Positions 23,352 through 31,895 of a DNA stretch of 52,084 nt are shown one piece after another; the first letter of the stretch is position 1, and each line of letters begins with the position of its first letter. The stretch lies in contig CAJUOS010000009.1 of assembly GCA_910588075.1 (NCBI GenBank), positions 1 to 52,084 on the forward strand. Reading direction: 5' to 3'. Source of the DNA: an uncultured Erysipelotrichaceae bacterium (GTDB taxonomy: Bacteria > Bacillota_I > Bacilli_A > Erysipelotrichales > Coprobacillaceae). Below the pieces are notes generated by a model that saw only the letters and a list, made by a program, of their open reading frames with translations, was not told the origin of the DNA and searched no databases. A program made the position numbers and the translations under genes.

Positions 23352-24695
23352 ATGAAATCAAATAAAACAGGAAAAAGTTTAGCTTTAAAAATGGTTATAG
23401 CATTAATATGTGGTTTATTTGTAGGACTTGGTTGTATTATCTTAAGAGAAAATTTAGTTTCTAATGGACAAGTAGAAACATGGAATACAATTAATAATCT
23501 TTTTTTCCAAGATATTACAGCTAAAGAAGCTACAGGTGCTATTGGAATTTTCTATATAGTAGGACAATTATTTGTTAATGCTTTGCAATTAATTATTGTA
23601 CCAATGGTATTTGTTTCTATTTGTTTGGCTATATCTGTTGTAACAGATACAAAGAAATTAGGAAGAATTTCTTCTAAAACAATCTTAACATTTTTAACTA
23701 CAACTGTATGTGCACTTATTTTTGCAGGTATTATTGGTTTCTTTGTTTATAGTACAGGAGCATTTAATGCAGTAGATACAACAAATATTACAGTTCAACA
23801 AGGAACAACAGGAACAAATCCTTTAAATATTATATTATCTATTATTCCTAATAACTTAGTTGGTTCATTTAGTAATAATGGAGGTGTATTAGCTATTGTA
23901 TTTTTAGCTGTATCTATTGGTTTAGCTATGAATCAATTAAAAGAAAAAACAAAAACTTTAAAAAATATATTAATAGAATTAAATGATATTATTTCTGTAT
24001 GTTTATCATTTGTGATTAATAAGTTTGCTCCAATTGCTATATTTTGTTTATTAACAAGAACATTTGCAGCATATGGTATTAATTATTTAAAACCAGCATT
24101 AGCTTATGTCATTACAGTTATTATAGCTTTATTGGTTTATCTATTTGTTGCTTATCCAATTTATTTAATAACAATGGCAAGAGTAAATCCTAAACCTTTT
24201 ATGAAAAAGATTATAAAAGTTGTGTTATTTGGATTTTCAACTTCTTCAAGTGCAGCAACTCTACCACTTAATAAAGAAACAACTGTTAATGAATTAGGTG
24301 TTAGTGATGAAATTGCTTCATTTGTTTTACCATTGGGTATGACAATTAATATGGATGGAACAGCTATTATGCAAGTCATTGCAGCTATATTTGTTGCAGC
24401 AAGTTCAGGATATGATGTTACATTTACATCAATGTCTATCATTGCTATACTAGCATTAATTGCATCAATTGGAACTCCAGCAGCACCTGGTGCAGGAGCA
24501 GTCATTCTTTTTACTATTTTAACTGGTATGGGATATACAAATGATGCAACACTTCTTGCTTATTCATTAATTCTATCTATAAATAGACCAATAGAAATGT
24601 TAGTTACATCATTAAATGTTACAGGTGATTCAGCAACTTCAATTATTGTTGCTAAAAAAGAAAATATGTTAGATCAAGATGTTTATAAAAAATAA
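23352..24695 (+). CDS. Dicarboxylate/amino acid:cation symporter (DAACS family)
   Basis: The 447-aa transporter has eight or more membrane helices and two re-entrant loops. The family motifs are clear: serine-rich STSSSAATLPL (hairpin 1), GMTINMDGTA (the NMDGT sodium-site motif) and GTPAAPGAGAV (hairpin 2). Members take up glutamate, aspartate, C4-dicarboxylates or serine/threonine with Na+ or H+; I cannot fix the substrate. The start at 23352 follows AGGGAGGG; an upstream in-frame start lies in the promoter. It is a single-gene unit with its own promoter and terminator. Confidence 0.93.
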   Translation: MKSNKTGKSLALKMVIALICGLFVGLGCIILRENLVSNGQVETWNTINNLFFQDITAKEATGAIGIFYIVGQLFVNALQLIIVPMVFVSICLAISVVTDTKKLGRISSKTILTFLTTTVCALIFAGIIGFFVYSTGAFNAVDTTNITVQQGTTGTNPLNIILSIIPNNLVGSFSNNGGVLAIVFLAVSIGLAMNQLKEKTKTLKNILIELNDIISVCLSFVINKFAPIAIFCLLTRTFAAYGINYLKPALAYVITVIIALLVYLFVAYPIYLITMARVNPKPFMKKIIKVVLFGFSTSSSAATLPLNKETTVNELGVSDEIASFVLPLGMTINMDGTAIMQVIAAIFVAASSGYDVTFTSMSIIAILALIASIGTPAAPGAGAVILFTILTGMGYTNDATLLAYSLILSINRPIEMLVTSLNVTGDSATSIIVAKKENMLDQDVYKK

Positions 24696-24720
24696 AAACA
24701 CTATAAAGGTGTTTTTTTAT
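24695..24720. terminator. Bidirectional terminator between the symporter and the membrane protein gene
   Basis: AAACAC - TATAAAG - GTGTTT with A-rich left and T-rich right flanks serves both convergent genes. It overlaps their ends. Confidence 0.7.
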
Positions 24721-25841
24721 TTATGAATAATATAATATTGAAAATGAAATATACTTTCTCTTATACATATTTGAACATTATCATATATATGAGTAGAATC
24801 ATATATCTTTTTTGAAACAGACATATCTTTAATTTTTCCTTGATATTCTATTTTAAAGTGATAATTGGTTGAATATTTTGAATAACTTTTTTGTTTATCT
24901 ATAACTTGAATAGTTTTATGTTTATATTGAGAGAAAGTCATTAGATAATTAAAAGCTTTAATTGTACTAAATGATAGAAAAAATGATACTCCAATAATAA
25001 ATATAATTTGAAAAAACTTTTCTTTCTTTTTTCTTATTATTAACATCATAAAATAAGGAACTAAAAATATAAAAGAGTATATCATAATCAAGAAAATGAA
25101 ATCATTTTTATTTATATTTATATTATTTGTATACTCTAATGAAAGAATTATTGATATAATTGTTGAACTTATTGGAAATGGAATATAATCACTTATATTA
25201 TTTTTAAAATAATATAAAGTCATTGTAGGATATAAATATATATAAATTATCCAATTAAATAATATTATGAATAGTATAATAGTTAATGATATTTTTAATG
25301 GTAAAAATATAGAAATAAGAACAAAAATAGTTAATAGATAATTTATTAATTTTATAATTTTTTGTTCTTTTTTTATTTGTTTTTGAGACCAAGATAATTG
25401 ATTTAATTTTATTTGTAAATCATTTTTATTTGTTTCAATGAATTTAATATCTTTTTTATGAAGAAACGATAGTGCTTGTATAGTACCTATCATATAACTA
25501 TTAAAAGAGGCTATTTTTTTATTTTCTTTTGAAATAATTTGATAAAATCCTCTATATTGAGATTGAATACCTTTTATATCAGTATAAGAAAAAATATAAC
25601 TTTTATTAAAAAGAGTTGTATATGAAATATATTCAGAATTAATAATAACTTGTTTATAATTATATGAAAGAATGAGAAATAAACCAAATAAATTTAATAA
25701 TCCAAAGATTATAAAAGCAATAATAATTTTAAAAGAATGACAGTTTAAGACAATAAAAAATAATGATAGAGAAGAAATAATTATAGTTATTATACCTGTA
25801 ATAAGTGTTGATTTAGTTGTATGTACTTTTACTTCTTTCAT
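24717..25841 (-). CDS. Polytopic membrane protein, 374 aa, unknown function
   Basis: I do not recognise a family. It has about seven or eight hydrophobic segments: two near the N-terminus (about 12-55), then a soluble stretch about 60-150 that looks like a small PH-like domain (YISYTTLFNKSYIFSYTDIKGIQS). Further helices lie at about 170-300, followed by an extracellular or cytoplasmic beta-rich tail (YHFKIEYQGKIKDMSVSKKI). The start at 25841 follows TTGGAG; the upstream in-frame ATGs lack such a site. It is read against replication, convergent with the symporter and divergent from serS. Confidence 0.65.
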   Translation of the reverse strand: MKEVKVHTTKSTLITGIITIIISSLSLFFIVLNCHSFKIIIAFIIFGLLNLFGLFLILSYNYKQVIINSEYISYTTLFNKSYIFSYTDIKGIQSQYRGFYQIISKENKKIASFNSYMIGTIQALSFLHKKDIKFIETNKNDLQIKLNQLSWSQKQIKKEQKIIKLINYLLTIFVLISIFLPLKISLTIILFIILFNWIIYIYLYPTMTLYYFKNNISDYIPFPISSTIISIILSLEYTNNININKNDFIFLIMIYSFIFLVPYFMMLIIRKKKEKFFQIIFIIGVSFFLSFSTIKAFNYLMTFSQYKHKTIQVIDKQKSYSKYSTNYHFKIEYQGKIKDMSVSKKIYDSTHIYDNVQICIRESIFHFQYYIIHK

Positions 25842-25896
25842 AAAATCATCTCCAATCATAATTTTAACATAAAAATAAATGAAAAACATTTTTTGT

Positions 25897-25924
25897 TTGA
25901 ACTATTATATTGTTGTGGTATAAT
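25897..25924 (+). promoter_or_regulatory. Promoter of serS
   Basis: TTGAAC (25897-25902) and TATAAT (25919-25924) are 16 bases apart, just ahead of the T-box leader. Confidence 0.65.
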
Positions 25925-25929
25925 CAATT

Positions 25930-26130
25930 TGTCTAATTGATATATTGGATAAGTAAATAATAAGTTATTTTAGAGAACTTGTGGTTGGTGAAAACAAGGA
26001 TAATGAGTTATTGAAATCTCCCAATATAATAAGTCAATTCGGTTGATCCGTTATCTCATATAAAGATATCATATGATATGAAATAGGGTGGCACCACGAT
26101 ATAATCGTCCCTTGTAAAGGTGTTTTTATT
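25930..26130 (+). promoter_or_regulatory. T-box leader (tRNA-Ser responsive) of serS
   Basis: The leader has Stem I features and the T-box AGGGTGGCACCACG (26085-26098), followed by a T-rich tract at 26117-26130. Basal pairing ATATTGG/CCAATAT encloses Stem I, leaving TCTC next to it as a possible serine specifier (UCU or UCC). The antiterminator bulge TGGC pairs with ...GCCA ends, which suits tRNA-Ser with discriminator G. The leader should allow serS expression when tRNA-Ser is uncharged. The exact specifier codon was not modelled. Confidence 0.9.
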
Positions 26131-26150
26131 TTATTAAAGGAGAGGTTAAA

Positions 26151-27428
26151 ATGATTGATATAGCAAAATTAAGAGAAAATCCAGAAGCTGTTAAAGAAAA
26201 CATGAAAAAGAAATTTCAACATGATCGTTTACATTTAGTTGATAAGGCTATTGAATTAGATCAAAAATATCGTGAAACTTTAACAAAAGCAAGTGAGTTA
26301 AGAGCATTACGTAATAAGTTATCTAAAGAAATAGGACAATTTATGCGTGAAGGTAAAAAAGATTTAGCAGAGCTTGATAAGAAGAAAGTTAATGAAATGG
26401 CTCAAACATTAAAAGATTTAGAATTAAAAGAAGTAGAATTATCACCACAATTAAAAGAAGTGATGATGAAAATCCCTAATTTTATCGATGATTCAGTTCC
26501 TGTTGGTAAAGATGATAGTGAAAATGTGGAAATTCAAAAATATGGAGATCCTGTTGTACCTGAATATGAAATTCCATATCATGCTGATATTATTACAAAA
26601 TTAAGTGGTTTAGATAAAGATGCAAGTGGAAGAACAAGTGGAAATGGATTCTATTATTTAATGGGAGATATTGCAAGATTATCTTCAGCAATGTTATCTT
26701 ATGCAAGAGATTTTATGATTGATAAAGGATTTACTTATTGTATACCTCCATTTATGATTAGAAGTGATGTTGTAACTGGTGTGATGTCTTTTGAAGAAAT
26801 GGATGCAATGATGTATAAAATTGAAGGTGAAGATTTATATTTAATTGGAACAAGTGAACATAGTATGATTGGTAAATTTAAAGATCAAATAGTTAAAGAA
26901 ACAGATTTACCTATTACATTAACATCTTATTCTCCTTGTTTTAGAAAAGAGGTAGGAGCACATGGTATTGAAGAAAGAGGTATTTATCGTGTTCACCAAT
27001 TTGAAAAACAAGAAATGGTTGTTTTATGTAAACCAGAAGATGCAATGGAATGGTATGATAAAATGTGGTCATATACAGTTGAATTATTTAGAAGTTTAGA
27101 TATACCAGTAAGAACTTTAGAATGTTGTAGTGGTGATTTGGCTGATTTAAAAGTAAAATCATGTGATGTAGAAGCTTGGTCTCCAAGACAAAAGAAATAT
27201 TTTGAAGTTGGTTCTTGTTCAACATTGGGAGATGCACAAGCAAGACGTTTAGGTATTAGAACAAAAGGAGATAAAGGAACTTATTATGTAGCTACATTAA
27301 ATAATACAGTTCTTGCAAGTACACGTGCATTAATTGCTTTTATTGAAAATAATTATAATGAAGATGGTTCAATTCGTATTCCAAAAGTATTAAGACCTTA
27401 TATGGGTGGAAAAGAAATAATTAAATAA
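26151..27428 (+). CDS. serS: Seryl-tRNA synthetase
   Basis: SerRS charges tRNA-Ser. The 425-aa class II synthetase begins with the long coiled-coil arm (about 30-100, LRALRNKLSKEIG onward). The core follows with motif 2 (SPCFRKEVGAHGIEERGIYRVHQF) in two pieces and motif 3 (NNTVLASTRALIAFIEN). AGGAGAGG precedes the ATG. It is controlled by the T-box leader directly upstream and ends at a strong terminator. Confidence 0.98.
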   Translation: MIDIAKLRENPEAVKENMKKKFQHDRLHLVDKAIELDQKYRETLTKASELRALRNKLSKEIGQFMREGKKDLAELDKKKVNEMAQTLKDLELKEVELSPQLKEVMMKIPNFIDDSVPVGKDDSENVEIQKYGDPVVPEYEIPYHADIITKLSGLDKDASGRTSGNGFYYLMGDIARLSSAMLSYARDFMIDKGFTYCIPPFMIRSDVVTGVMSFEEMDAMMYKIEGEDLYLIGTSEHSMIGKFKDQIVKETDLPITLTSYSPCFRKEVGAHGIEERGIYRVHQFEKQEMVVLCKPEDAMEWYDKMWSYTVELFRSLDIPVRTLECCSGDLADLKVKSCDVEAWSPRQKKYFEVGSCSTLGDAQARRLGIRTKGDKGTYYVATLNNTVLASTRALIAFIENNYNEDGSIRIPKVLRPYMGGKEIIK

Positions 27429-27433
27429 TTTGG

Positions 27434-27464
27434 AAAAAGGTTATGCAAAAGCATAACTTTTTTT
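27434..27464 (+). terminator. Terminator after serS
   Basis: GTTATGC - AAAA - GCATAAC forms a perfect 7-bp stem followed by seven Ts. Confidence 0.85.
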
Positions 27465-27580
27465 ATGAATAATTTTAAATGAAATGATATAAGATGTTTA
27501 GATTCTTTTTAGAAAATAGAAATATATTTTTTAAAATTAATAAATACATTAAAAACCAAAGAAAATAAGCCATAACAATA

Positions 27581-27608
27581 TTGATTTCAAAATTATATAT
27601 GTTATAAT
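27581..27608 (+). promoter_or_regulatory. Promoter of the SRP RNA
   Basis: TTGATT (27581-27586) and TATAAT (27603-27608) are 16 bases apart, about seven bases before the likely RNA 5' end. The spacing matches that of the serS and symporter promoters. Confidence 0.65.
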
Positions 27609-27614
27609 ATTCAT

Positions 27615-27700
27615 TGCCATTACAATAGGCGGCTTCGAACCATGTCAGGACCGGAAGGTAGCAGCATTAAGAATGTCCGTTTATGTGTAGTGGCTTTTTT
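27615..27700 (+). ncRNA. ffs: Signal recognition particle RNA, small (4.5S) type
   Basis: The apical domain IV signature GTCAGGACCGGAAGGTAGCA (about 27644-27663) is unmistakable: the GGAA tetraloop and the asymmetric loop bind Ffh. The ends GCCATTACA and TGTAGTGGC pair to close the rod, and a T run follows. The length of about 85 nt is the short form without an Alu domain. It lies just upstream of tadA, whose ribosome site begins after the T run. The serS-tadA gap (286 bases) holds only this RNA, its promoter and the serS terminator. Confidence 0.93.
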
Positions 27701-27714
27701 AAAGGAGAATGACA

Positions 27715-28158
27715 ATGACTGATATTGAGTATATGAAAATAGCTTATCAACAAGCAGAAATAGCCAAAGAACATGATGAAGTTCCAATAGGGGCAATTAT
27801 TGTGAAAGATCATAAGATTATATCTGAAGGATACAATCAAAAAGAAACTTTAAATGATGTAACAGCTCATGCAGAAATGATAGCCATTAAAGAAGCATGT
27901 AAAAAATTAAAAACATGGCATTTAGATGGTTGTATATTATATTCCACTTTAGAACCATGTATTATGTGCAGTGGTGCTATTATACAAAGTAGAATAAAAA
28001 AAGTAGTATTTGGAGCAAAAGGACAACGTTGGCATGGATTGACAGAATATTTAAAATGTCATGAATTTAATCATTATCCTCAAATTATAGAGGGAGTTTT
28101 AGAAGAGGAATGTTCTTCATTAATAACTCAATATTTTCATTTAAAAAGAACATTATAA
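27715..28158 (+). CDS. tadA: tRNA-specific adenosine deaminase TadA
   Basis: TadA converts A34 to inosine in tRNA-Arg(ACG). The 147-aa protein has the zinc deaminase motifs AHAEM (H52 ligand, E54 catalytic) and PCIMC (C82, C85). The start at 27715 lies seven bases after AAAGGAG; an ATG six bases earlier is too close to that site. It follows the SRP RNA, as in many Firmicutes, and ends in a long hairpin terminator before dnaX. Confidence 0.95.
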   Translation: MTDIEYMKIAYQQAEIAKEHDEVPIGAIIVKDHKIISEGYNQKETLNDVTAHAEMIAIKEACKKLKTWHLDGCILYSTLEPCIMCSGAIIQSRIKKVVFGAKGQRWHGLTEYLKCHEFNHYPQIIEGVLEEECSSLITQYFHLKRTL

Positions 28159-28161
28159 ATT

Positions 28162-28207
28162 GAACTTTAATAGTAAAATAAATTTACTAGAAAAGTTCGT
28201 TTTTTTA
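28162..28207 (+). terminator. Terminator after tadA
   Basis: GAACTTT pairs with AAAGTTC and an inner AGTAAA with TTTACT, making a two-part stem followed by G and seven Ts. Confidence 0.75.
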
Positions 28208-28313
28208 TAAATCATAATTATATAAAAATATGTTTTCATTAAAATAATGCTTTTCATTATATCTCGTTTCATTCTTTATAAAATATGTTATAATTGACAA
28301 AGGAGTTGATGAC

Positions 28314-30083
28314 ATGGCTTATAAAACATTATATAGAGTATACCGTCCACAAAAATTTGATGATGTTGCAGGGCAAGAACATATTATTACAACTTTACGA
28401 CATGCTGTTGAAGAAGATAAAATTGCCCATGCTTATTTATTTTGTGGACCTCGTGGAACAGGAAAAACAACAATAGCTAAATTACTAGCAAAAGCAATAA
28501 ATTGTACAGGAAAAGAAAAACCTTGTGATCAGTGTGAAAACTGTCAGCAAATTGCTGAAGGAAATCATCCAGACGTTATTGAAATTGATGCTGCTAGTAA
28601 CAATGGGGTTGATGAGGTTAGAAATCTTATTGAGAAAGTTAAATATGCCCCTACACAGGGAAATTATAAGGTTTATATTATTGATGAGGTTCATATGATG
28701 TCTACTGGAGCTTTCAATGCTTTATTAAAAACTTTAGAAGAACCACCATCTCATGTAGTTTTCATTCTTGCTACAACAGAACCTCATAAAATATTACCAA
28801 CAATTATTTCAAGATGTCAAAGATTTGATTTTACAAAATTAGGTTTAATTGACATCATTAAACGTATGAAAGAAGTTGTGAAACAAGAAGGATATAATTG
28901 TGATGATGAAGCATTAGAAATGATAGCAAAACTCGCTGATGGAGGAATGCGTGATGCTTTATCTATATTAGAACAATGTTTAGCATATAATGATAAGCAT
29001 TTAAAAGTTGAAGATGTTAATCAAATTTATGGATTATTATCACTAGATAAAAAAATTAATCTTATCAAACTCATGTTGACAAAAGATATGAAACAATCTT
29101 TAGCAACTTTAGAGGATATGAAAAATAATGGTATAGATTTAAAAAGATTAACTTTAGATTTAGTTGATATATTGAAAGATATTATTATATATAGAAACAC
29201 ACAAGATATATCTATATTATTTATTTTATCTAAATATTATTTGGATATGATTGTTCCACATATTTCATGTGAAGAAGCATTTGATTTTATTGATATATTA
29301 ATGGATGCAAGTGAAAAATATGCAAAGGTTATCAATCCAGCTATTTATTTTGAATTAGCAATTCTTAAAATTTGTAATCATGTTACAGAAGAAAAAACTA
29401 TTGAAATAAAAGTAAATAATAATGATAATAATATGGAAAATCAACAGATTATTCAAGAAGAAGTTGTAGAAGATATTGTTGAAGCTCCTGATATTCAAGA
29501 TAATTTTGAAGATGTAGAAGAAGATATCCAAGTAGAAGAACATATTCCAACTTTTGAATTTGAAAATGATAATGAAATCGAAGAAAATGTATCTAATGAT
29601 ATTGCTGTTGATTCTGATGATATCATGAATATATTAGTACAAGCTAATCGTAAAATATTGGAAAGTATTCAGGAAAGATGGCCTATTATAAAACGTTATC
29701 TAGCAAACTTAAATATGGCAAAGAGTGCAGCAATGTTATGTGATGGAATGGCAGTTGCAGCATGTCAAGGTGGTTTAATTATTGCTTTTGAATTTCAACC
29801 TGCTGTTAATGCAGTTAATTATTATAAGAATTACTTGCAATTGAGTTCTTTTTTAACTGAAATTTTAGGAAGTGAATATAAGTTTATAGCTATTCAGCAA
29901 GATGAATGGATTAAGATGAGAAGTCGTTTTATTGAGTTGAAAAAAGCTGGACAATTACCTGAGCCACATGAAATTACATTAAAGCATATAGATAGTAAAG
30001 ATTTAGAATCTGTTGATTTAAATGAAGCACAAAAGTTTGCTGTTGAAAATTTTGGTAGTATTGTAGAGTTTAAGGAGGATTAA
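28314..30083 (+). CDS. dnaX: DNA polymerase III subunits gamma/tau
   Basis: DnaX is the clamp-loader ATPase that joins polymerase cores. The 589-aa protein has Walker A GPRGTGKTT (about 44-52), the zinc module CTGKEKPCDQCENC, Walker B DEVHMMS and sensor 1 ATTEPHKI. A collar follows, then an acidic linker (about 370-430) and a tau-specific C-terminal region. I saw no obvious A6G slippery site for a programmed frameshift. AAAGGAG precedes the ATG. It starts the dnaX-ybaB-recR set. Confidence 0.97.
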   Translation: MAYKTLYRVYRPQKFDDVAGQEHIITTLRHAVEEDKIAHAYLFCGPRGTGKTTIAKLLAKAINCTGKEKPCDQCENCQQIAEGNHPDVIEIDAASNNGVDEVRNLIEKVKYAPTQGNYKVYIIDEVHMMSTGAFNALLKTLEEPPSHVVFILATTEPHKILPTIISRCQRFDFTKLGLIDIIKRMKEVVKQEGYNCDDEALEMIAKLADGGMRDALSILEQCLAYNDKHLKVEDVNQIYGLLSLDKKINLIKLMLTKDMKQSLATLEDMKNNGIDLKRLTLDLVDILKDIIIYRNTQDISILFILSKYYLDMIVPHISCEEAFDFIDILMDASEKYAKVINPAIYFELAILKICNHVTEEKTIEIKVNNNDNNMENQQIIQEEVVEDIVEAPDIQDNFEDVEEDIQVEEHIPTFEFENDNEIEENVSNDIAVDSDDIMNILVQANRKILESIQERWPIIKRYLANLNMAKSAAMLCDGMAVAACQGGLIIAFEFQPAVNAVNYYKNYLQLSSFLTEILGSEYKFIAIQQDEWIKMRSRFIELKKAGQLPEPHEITLKHIDSKDLESVDLNEAQKFAVENFGSIVEFKED

Positions 30084-30084
30084 T

Positions 30085-30393
30085 ATGAATTTTAATCAGT
30101 TAATGAAACAAGCACAACAAATGCAAAGAAGAGTTAATAAAGTAAAAAAAGAATTAGATAATGAAATCTATGATTTTGAAAGTCAACAAGGTGCTGTTCA
30201 AGGAAAAATAAATGGTAAATTAGAAATAGTTGAATTAAATATTAATGACCAAATGTTAAATAATGAGAATAAAGAAATTTTACAAGATTTAATTATGGTT
30301 TCATTAAATGAGACTATAAAGAAAATAAACAAAGAAAGGGAAGATACATTAAATAAAGTAACAAATGGTGTTGATGTATCAGCGTTCTTATAA
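30085..30393 (+). CDS. ybaB: YbaB/EbfC family nucleoid-associated protein
   Basis: The 102-aa protein begins MNFNQLMKQAQQMQRRVNKVKKEL, the standard long helix of YbaB/EbfC in two overlapping stretches, and ends in TNGVDVSAFL. Homologues are dimeric DNA-binding proteins that affect nucleoid structure. It is one base after dnaX and its stop overlaps the recR start (TAATG), the conserved dnaX-ybaB-recR order. Confidence 0.93.
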   Translation: MNFNQLMKQAQQMQRRVNKVKKELDNEIYDFESQQGAVQGKINGKLEIVELNINDQMLNNENKEILQDLIMVSLNETIKKINKEREDTLNKVTNGVDVSAFL

Positions 30394-30986
30394 TGGAATA
30401 TCCACAATCATTTGAAGAACTTGTTGAATGTTTTAAATTATTGCCAGGTATAGGTGGAAAAGGTGCAGAGCGAATGACCTATCATATTTTAGAGATGGAC
30501 AGTGAGCAAGCCCAAAGATTTTCTCAAGCTATTTTAAATATAAAGAAAAAGATTAAATATTGTAAAAAATGTGGGCATATATGTGAAAATGATTTATGTG
30601 ATATATGTCAAGATTCTCACAGAGATCATTCAACAATTTGTGTTGTTGAAAATCCTAAAGATGTATTTGCTATGGAAAAATTAAAAGAATTTCAAGGAGT
30701 TTATCATGTTTTACATGGAACAATGTCTATAATGGATGGAAAAACAATAGAAGATTTAAATATTCAAACTTTGTTTGATAGACTTGATGATAACATTAAA
30801 GAGGTTATAATAGCAACCAATCCAACCAGAGAAGGAGAAACAACTGCTTTATTTTTAGCAAAGTTACTTGCTAAAAAGAATATTCCTGCTAGTCGTATTG
30901 CAAATGGATTGCCTATTGGAAGTAATTTGGATTATGCAGACGAATTAACTTTATTAAAATCATTAGAAGGTAGAAAGAAAATATAA
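30393..30986 (+). CDS. recR: Recombination protein RecR
   Basis: RecR acts with RecF and RecO at gaps to load RecA. The 197-aa protein has the helix-hairpin-helix LLPGIGGKGAERM (about 17-29), the C4 zinc finger CKKCGHICENDLCDIC and a Toprim domain (ICVVENPKD, then ATNPTREGETTA). It is translationally coupled to ybaB by the overlapping TAATG. Confidence 0.96.
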   Translation: MEYPQSFEELVECFKLLPGIGGKGAERMTYHILEMDSEQAQRFSQAILNIKKKIKYCKKCGHICENDLCDICQDSHRDHSTICVVENPKDVFAMEKLKEFQGVYHVLHGTMSIMDGKTIEDLNIQTLFDRLDDNIKEVIIATNPTREGETTALFLAKLLAKKNIPASRIANGLPIGSNLDYADELTLLKSLEGRKKI

Positions 30987-31018
30987 TCATCTCATATAAT
31001 TAGTGAGGTGATTTTTTT
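30985..31018 (+). terminator. Hairpin after recR that also covers the next ribosome site
   Basis: AATCATCTC (30985-30993) pairs with GAGGTGATT (31005-31013), nine pairs with one G-T, followed by Ts. It looks like the recR terminator. The GAGGTG arm is also the Shine-Dalgarno site of the small gene starting at 31017. Confidence 0.7.
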
Positions 31019-31199
31019 GTTTAAGGTAATAAAATTTTTACTAAGAATTATTATAACAGTATTTATAATTATTTTATTTAATACATTAGAGCCAATAACA
31101 CATATAACAATTGGATTAAACCTTTTTAGTATTTTAATGATAAGTTTATTTGATATTTTTGGTTTTATTTTATGTATTGTGTTAAAATTACTTCTATAA
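31017..31199 (+). CDS. BofA-like small membrane protein
   Basis: A 60-aa protein with two hydrophobic segments (about 5-24 and 33-58) starts at TTG, seven bases after GAGGTG. The second half (HITIGLNLFSILMISLFDIF plus the hydrophobic tail) resembles the BofA family pattern of a GINxxTA segment followed by a hydrophobic end. Its place between recR and tmk matches that of bofA in Bacillus. BofA restrains SpoIVFB processing of pro-sigma-K in sporulating cells. The similarity is weak and the gene is short, so this is tentative. Confidence 0.5.
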   Translation: MFKVIKFLLRIIITVFIIILFNTLEPITHITIGLNLFSILMISLFDIFGFILCIVLKLLL

Positions 31200-31271
31200 G
31201 AACTATATATAAATAATTCTTTATATCTTTGTTGAATTTTTATATAATAGAATGAGAAATGAGGTGTAGTG

Positions 31272-31895
31272 ATGTCAGGTTTTTTTATTACATTTGAAGG
31301 TGGAGAAGGTAGTGGTAAAACAACAATAGCCAAAATGATTAAAGACCAATTAACAAAAGAAGGATATTCTGTTGTTTTAACAAGAGAACCTGGAGGAGTT
31401 GAAATAGCAGAAGAAATAAGAAATATTATTCATGATGTTAAAAATACAAATATGGATAAGAAAACAGAAGCCCTATTATATGCTGCTAGTCGTAGACAAC
31501 ATTTAATTGAAAAAGTAATTCCAGCTTTAGATAAAAATTGTATTGTTATTTGTGATAGATTTATAGATAGTTCTTTGGTCTATCAAGGAATTGCAAGAGG
31601 AATTGGTATAGATGAGGTTTATCAAATGAATTTATTTGCTACTGAAAATATTCTTCCAGTACGTACAATATTCTTTGATATAAAACCAGAAGATGGCTTA
31701 AAGCGAGTTTATGACAATAAAGATAGAGAGGTTAATCGACTTGATTTAGAAACTTTAGATTTTCATCAAAAGGTGTATGAAGGATATTTAGATATTTGTG
31801 ATAAATATAGTGAACGTATAGTTAAAATTGATGCAAGCCAAAATATTGAAGGAGTTTTCAATCAAGTGATTGAAAAAATTAAAGAAATTATATGA
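31272..31895 (+). CDS. tmk: Thymidylate kinase
   Basis: Tmk phosphorylates dTMP to dTDP. The 207-aa protein has the P-loop FEGGEGSGKTT (about 7-17), TREPGG, the DRFIDSSLVYQG motif (DR.) and a LID segment DREVNRLD. The ATG at 31272 follows GAGGTG; the GTG one codon earlier is less likely. Its last bases overlap the holB start by four. Confidence 0.96.
   Translation: MSGFFITFEGGEGSGKTTIAKMIKDQLTKEGYSVVLTREPGGVEIAEEIRNIIHDVKNTNMDKKTEALLYAASRRQHLIEKVIPALDKNCIVICDRFIDSSLVYQGIARGIGIDEVYQMNLFATENILPVRTIFFDIKPEDGLKRVYDNKDREVNRLDLETLDFHQKVYEGYLDICDKYSERIVKIDASQNIEGVFNQVIEKIKEII

Noticed and set aside
24161..24505. Minus-strand frame within the symporter gene
   Set aside because: It is a shadow of the symporter's conserved motifs and has no start signal.
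28314..30083. Programmed frameshift in dnaX
   Set aside because: No A6G-type slippery run with a following hairpin was found by eye.
30992..31333. Minus-strand frame over the BofA-like gene and tmk start
   Set aside because: It overlaps the tmk P-loop region and has no ribosome site; the plus-strand signals are better.
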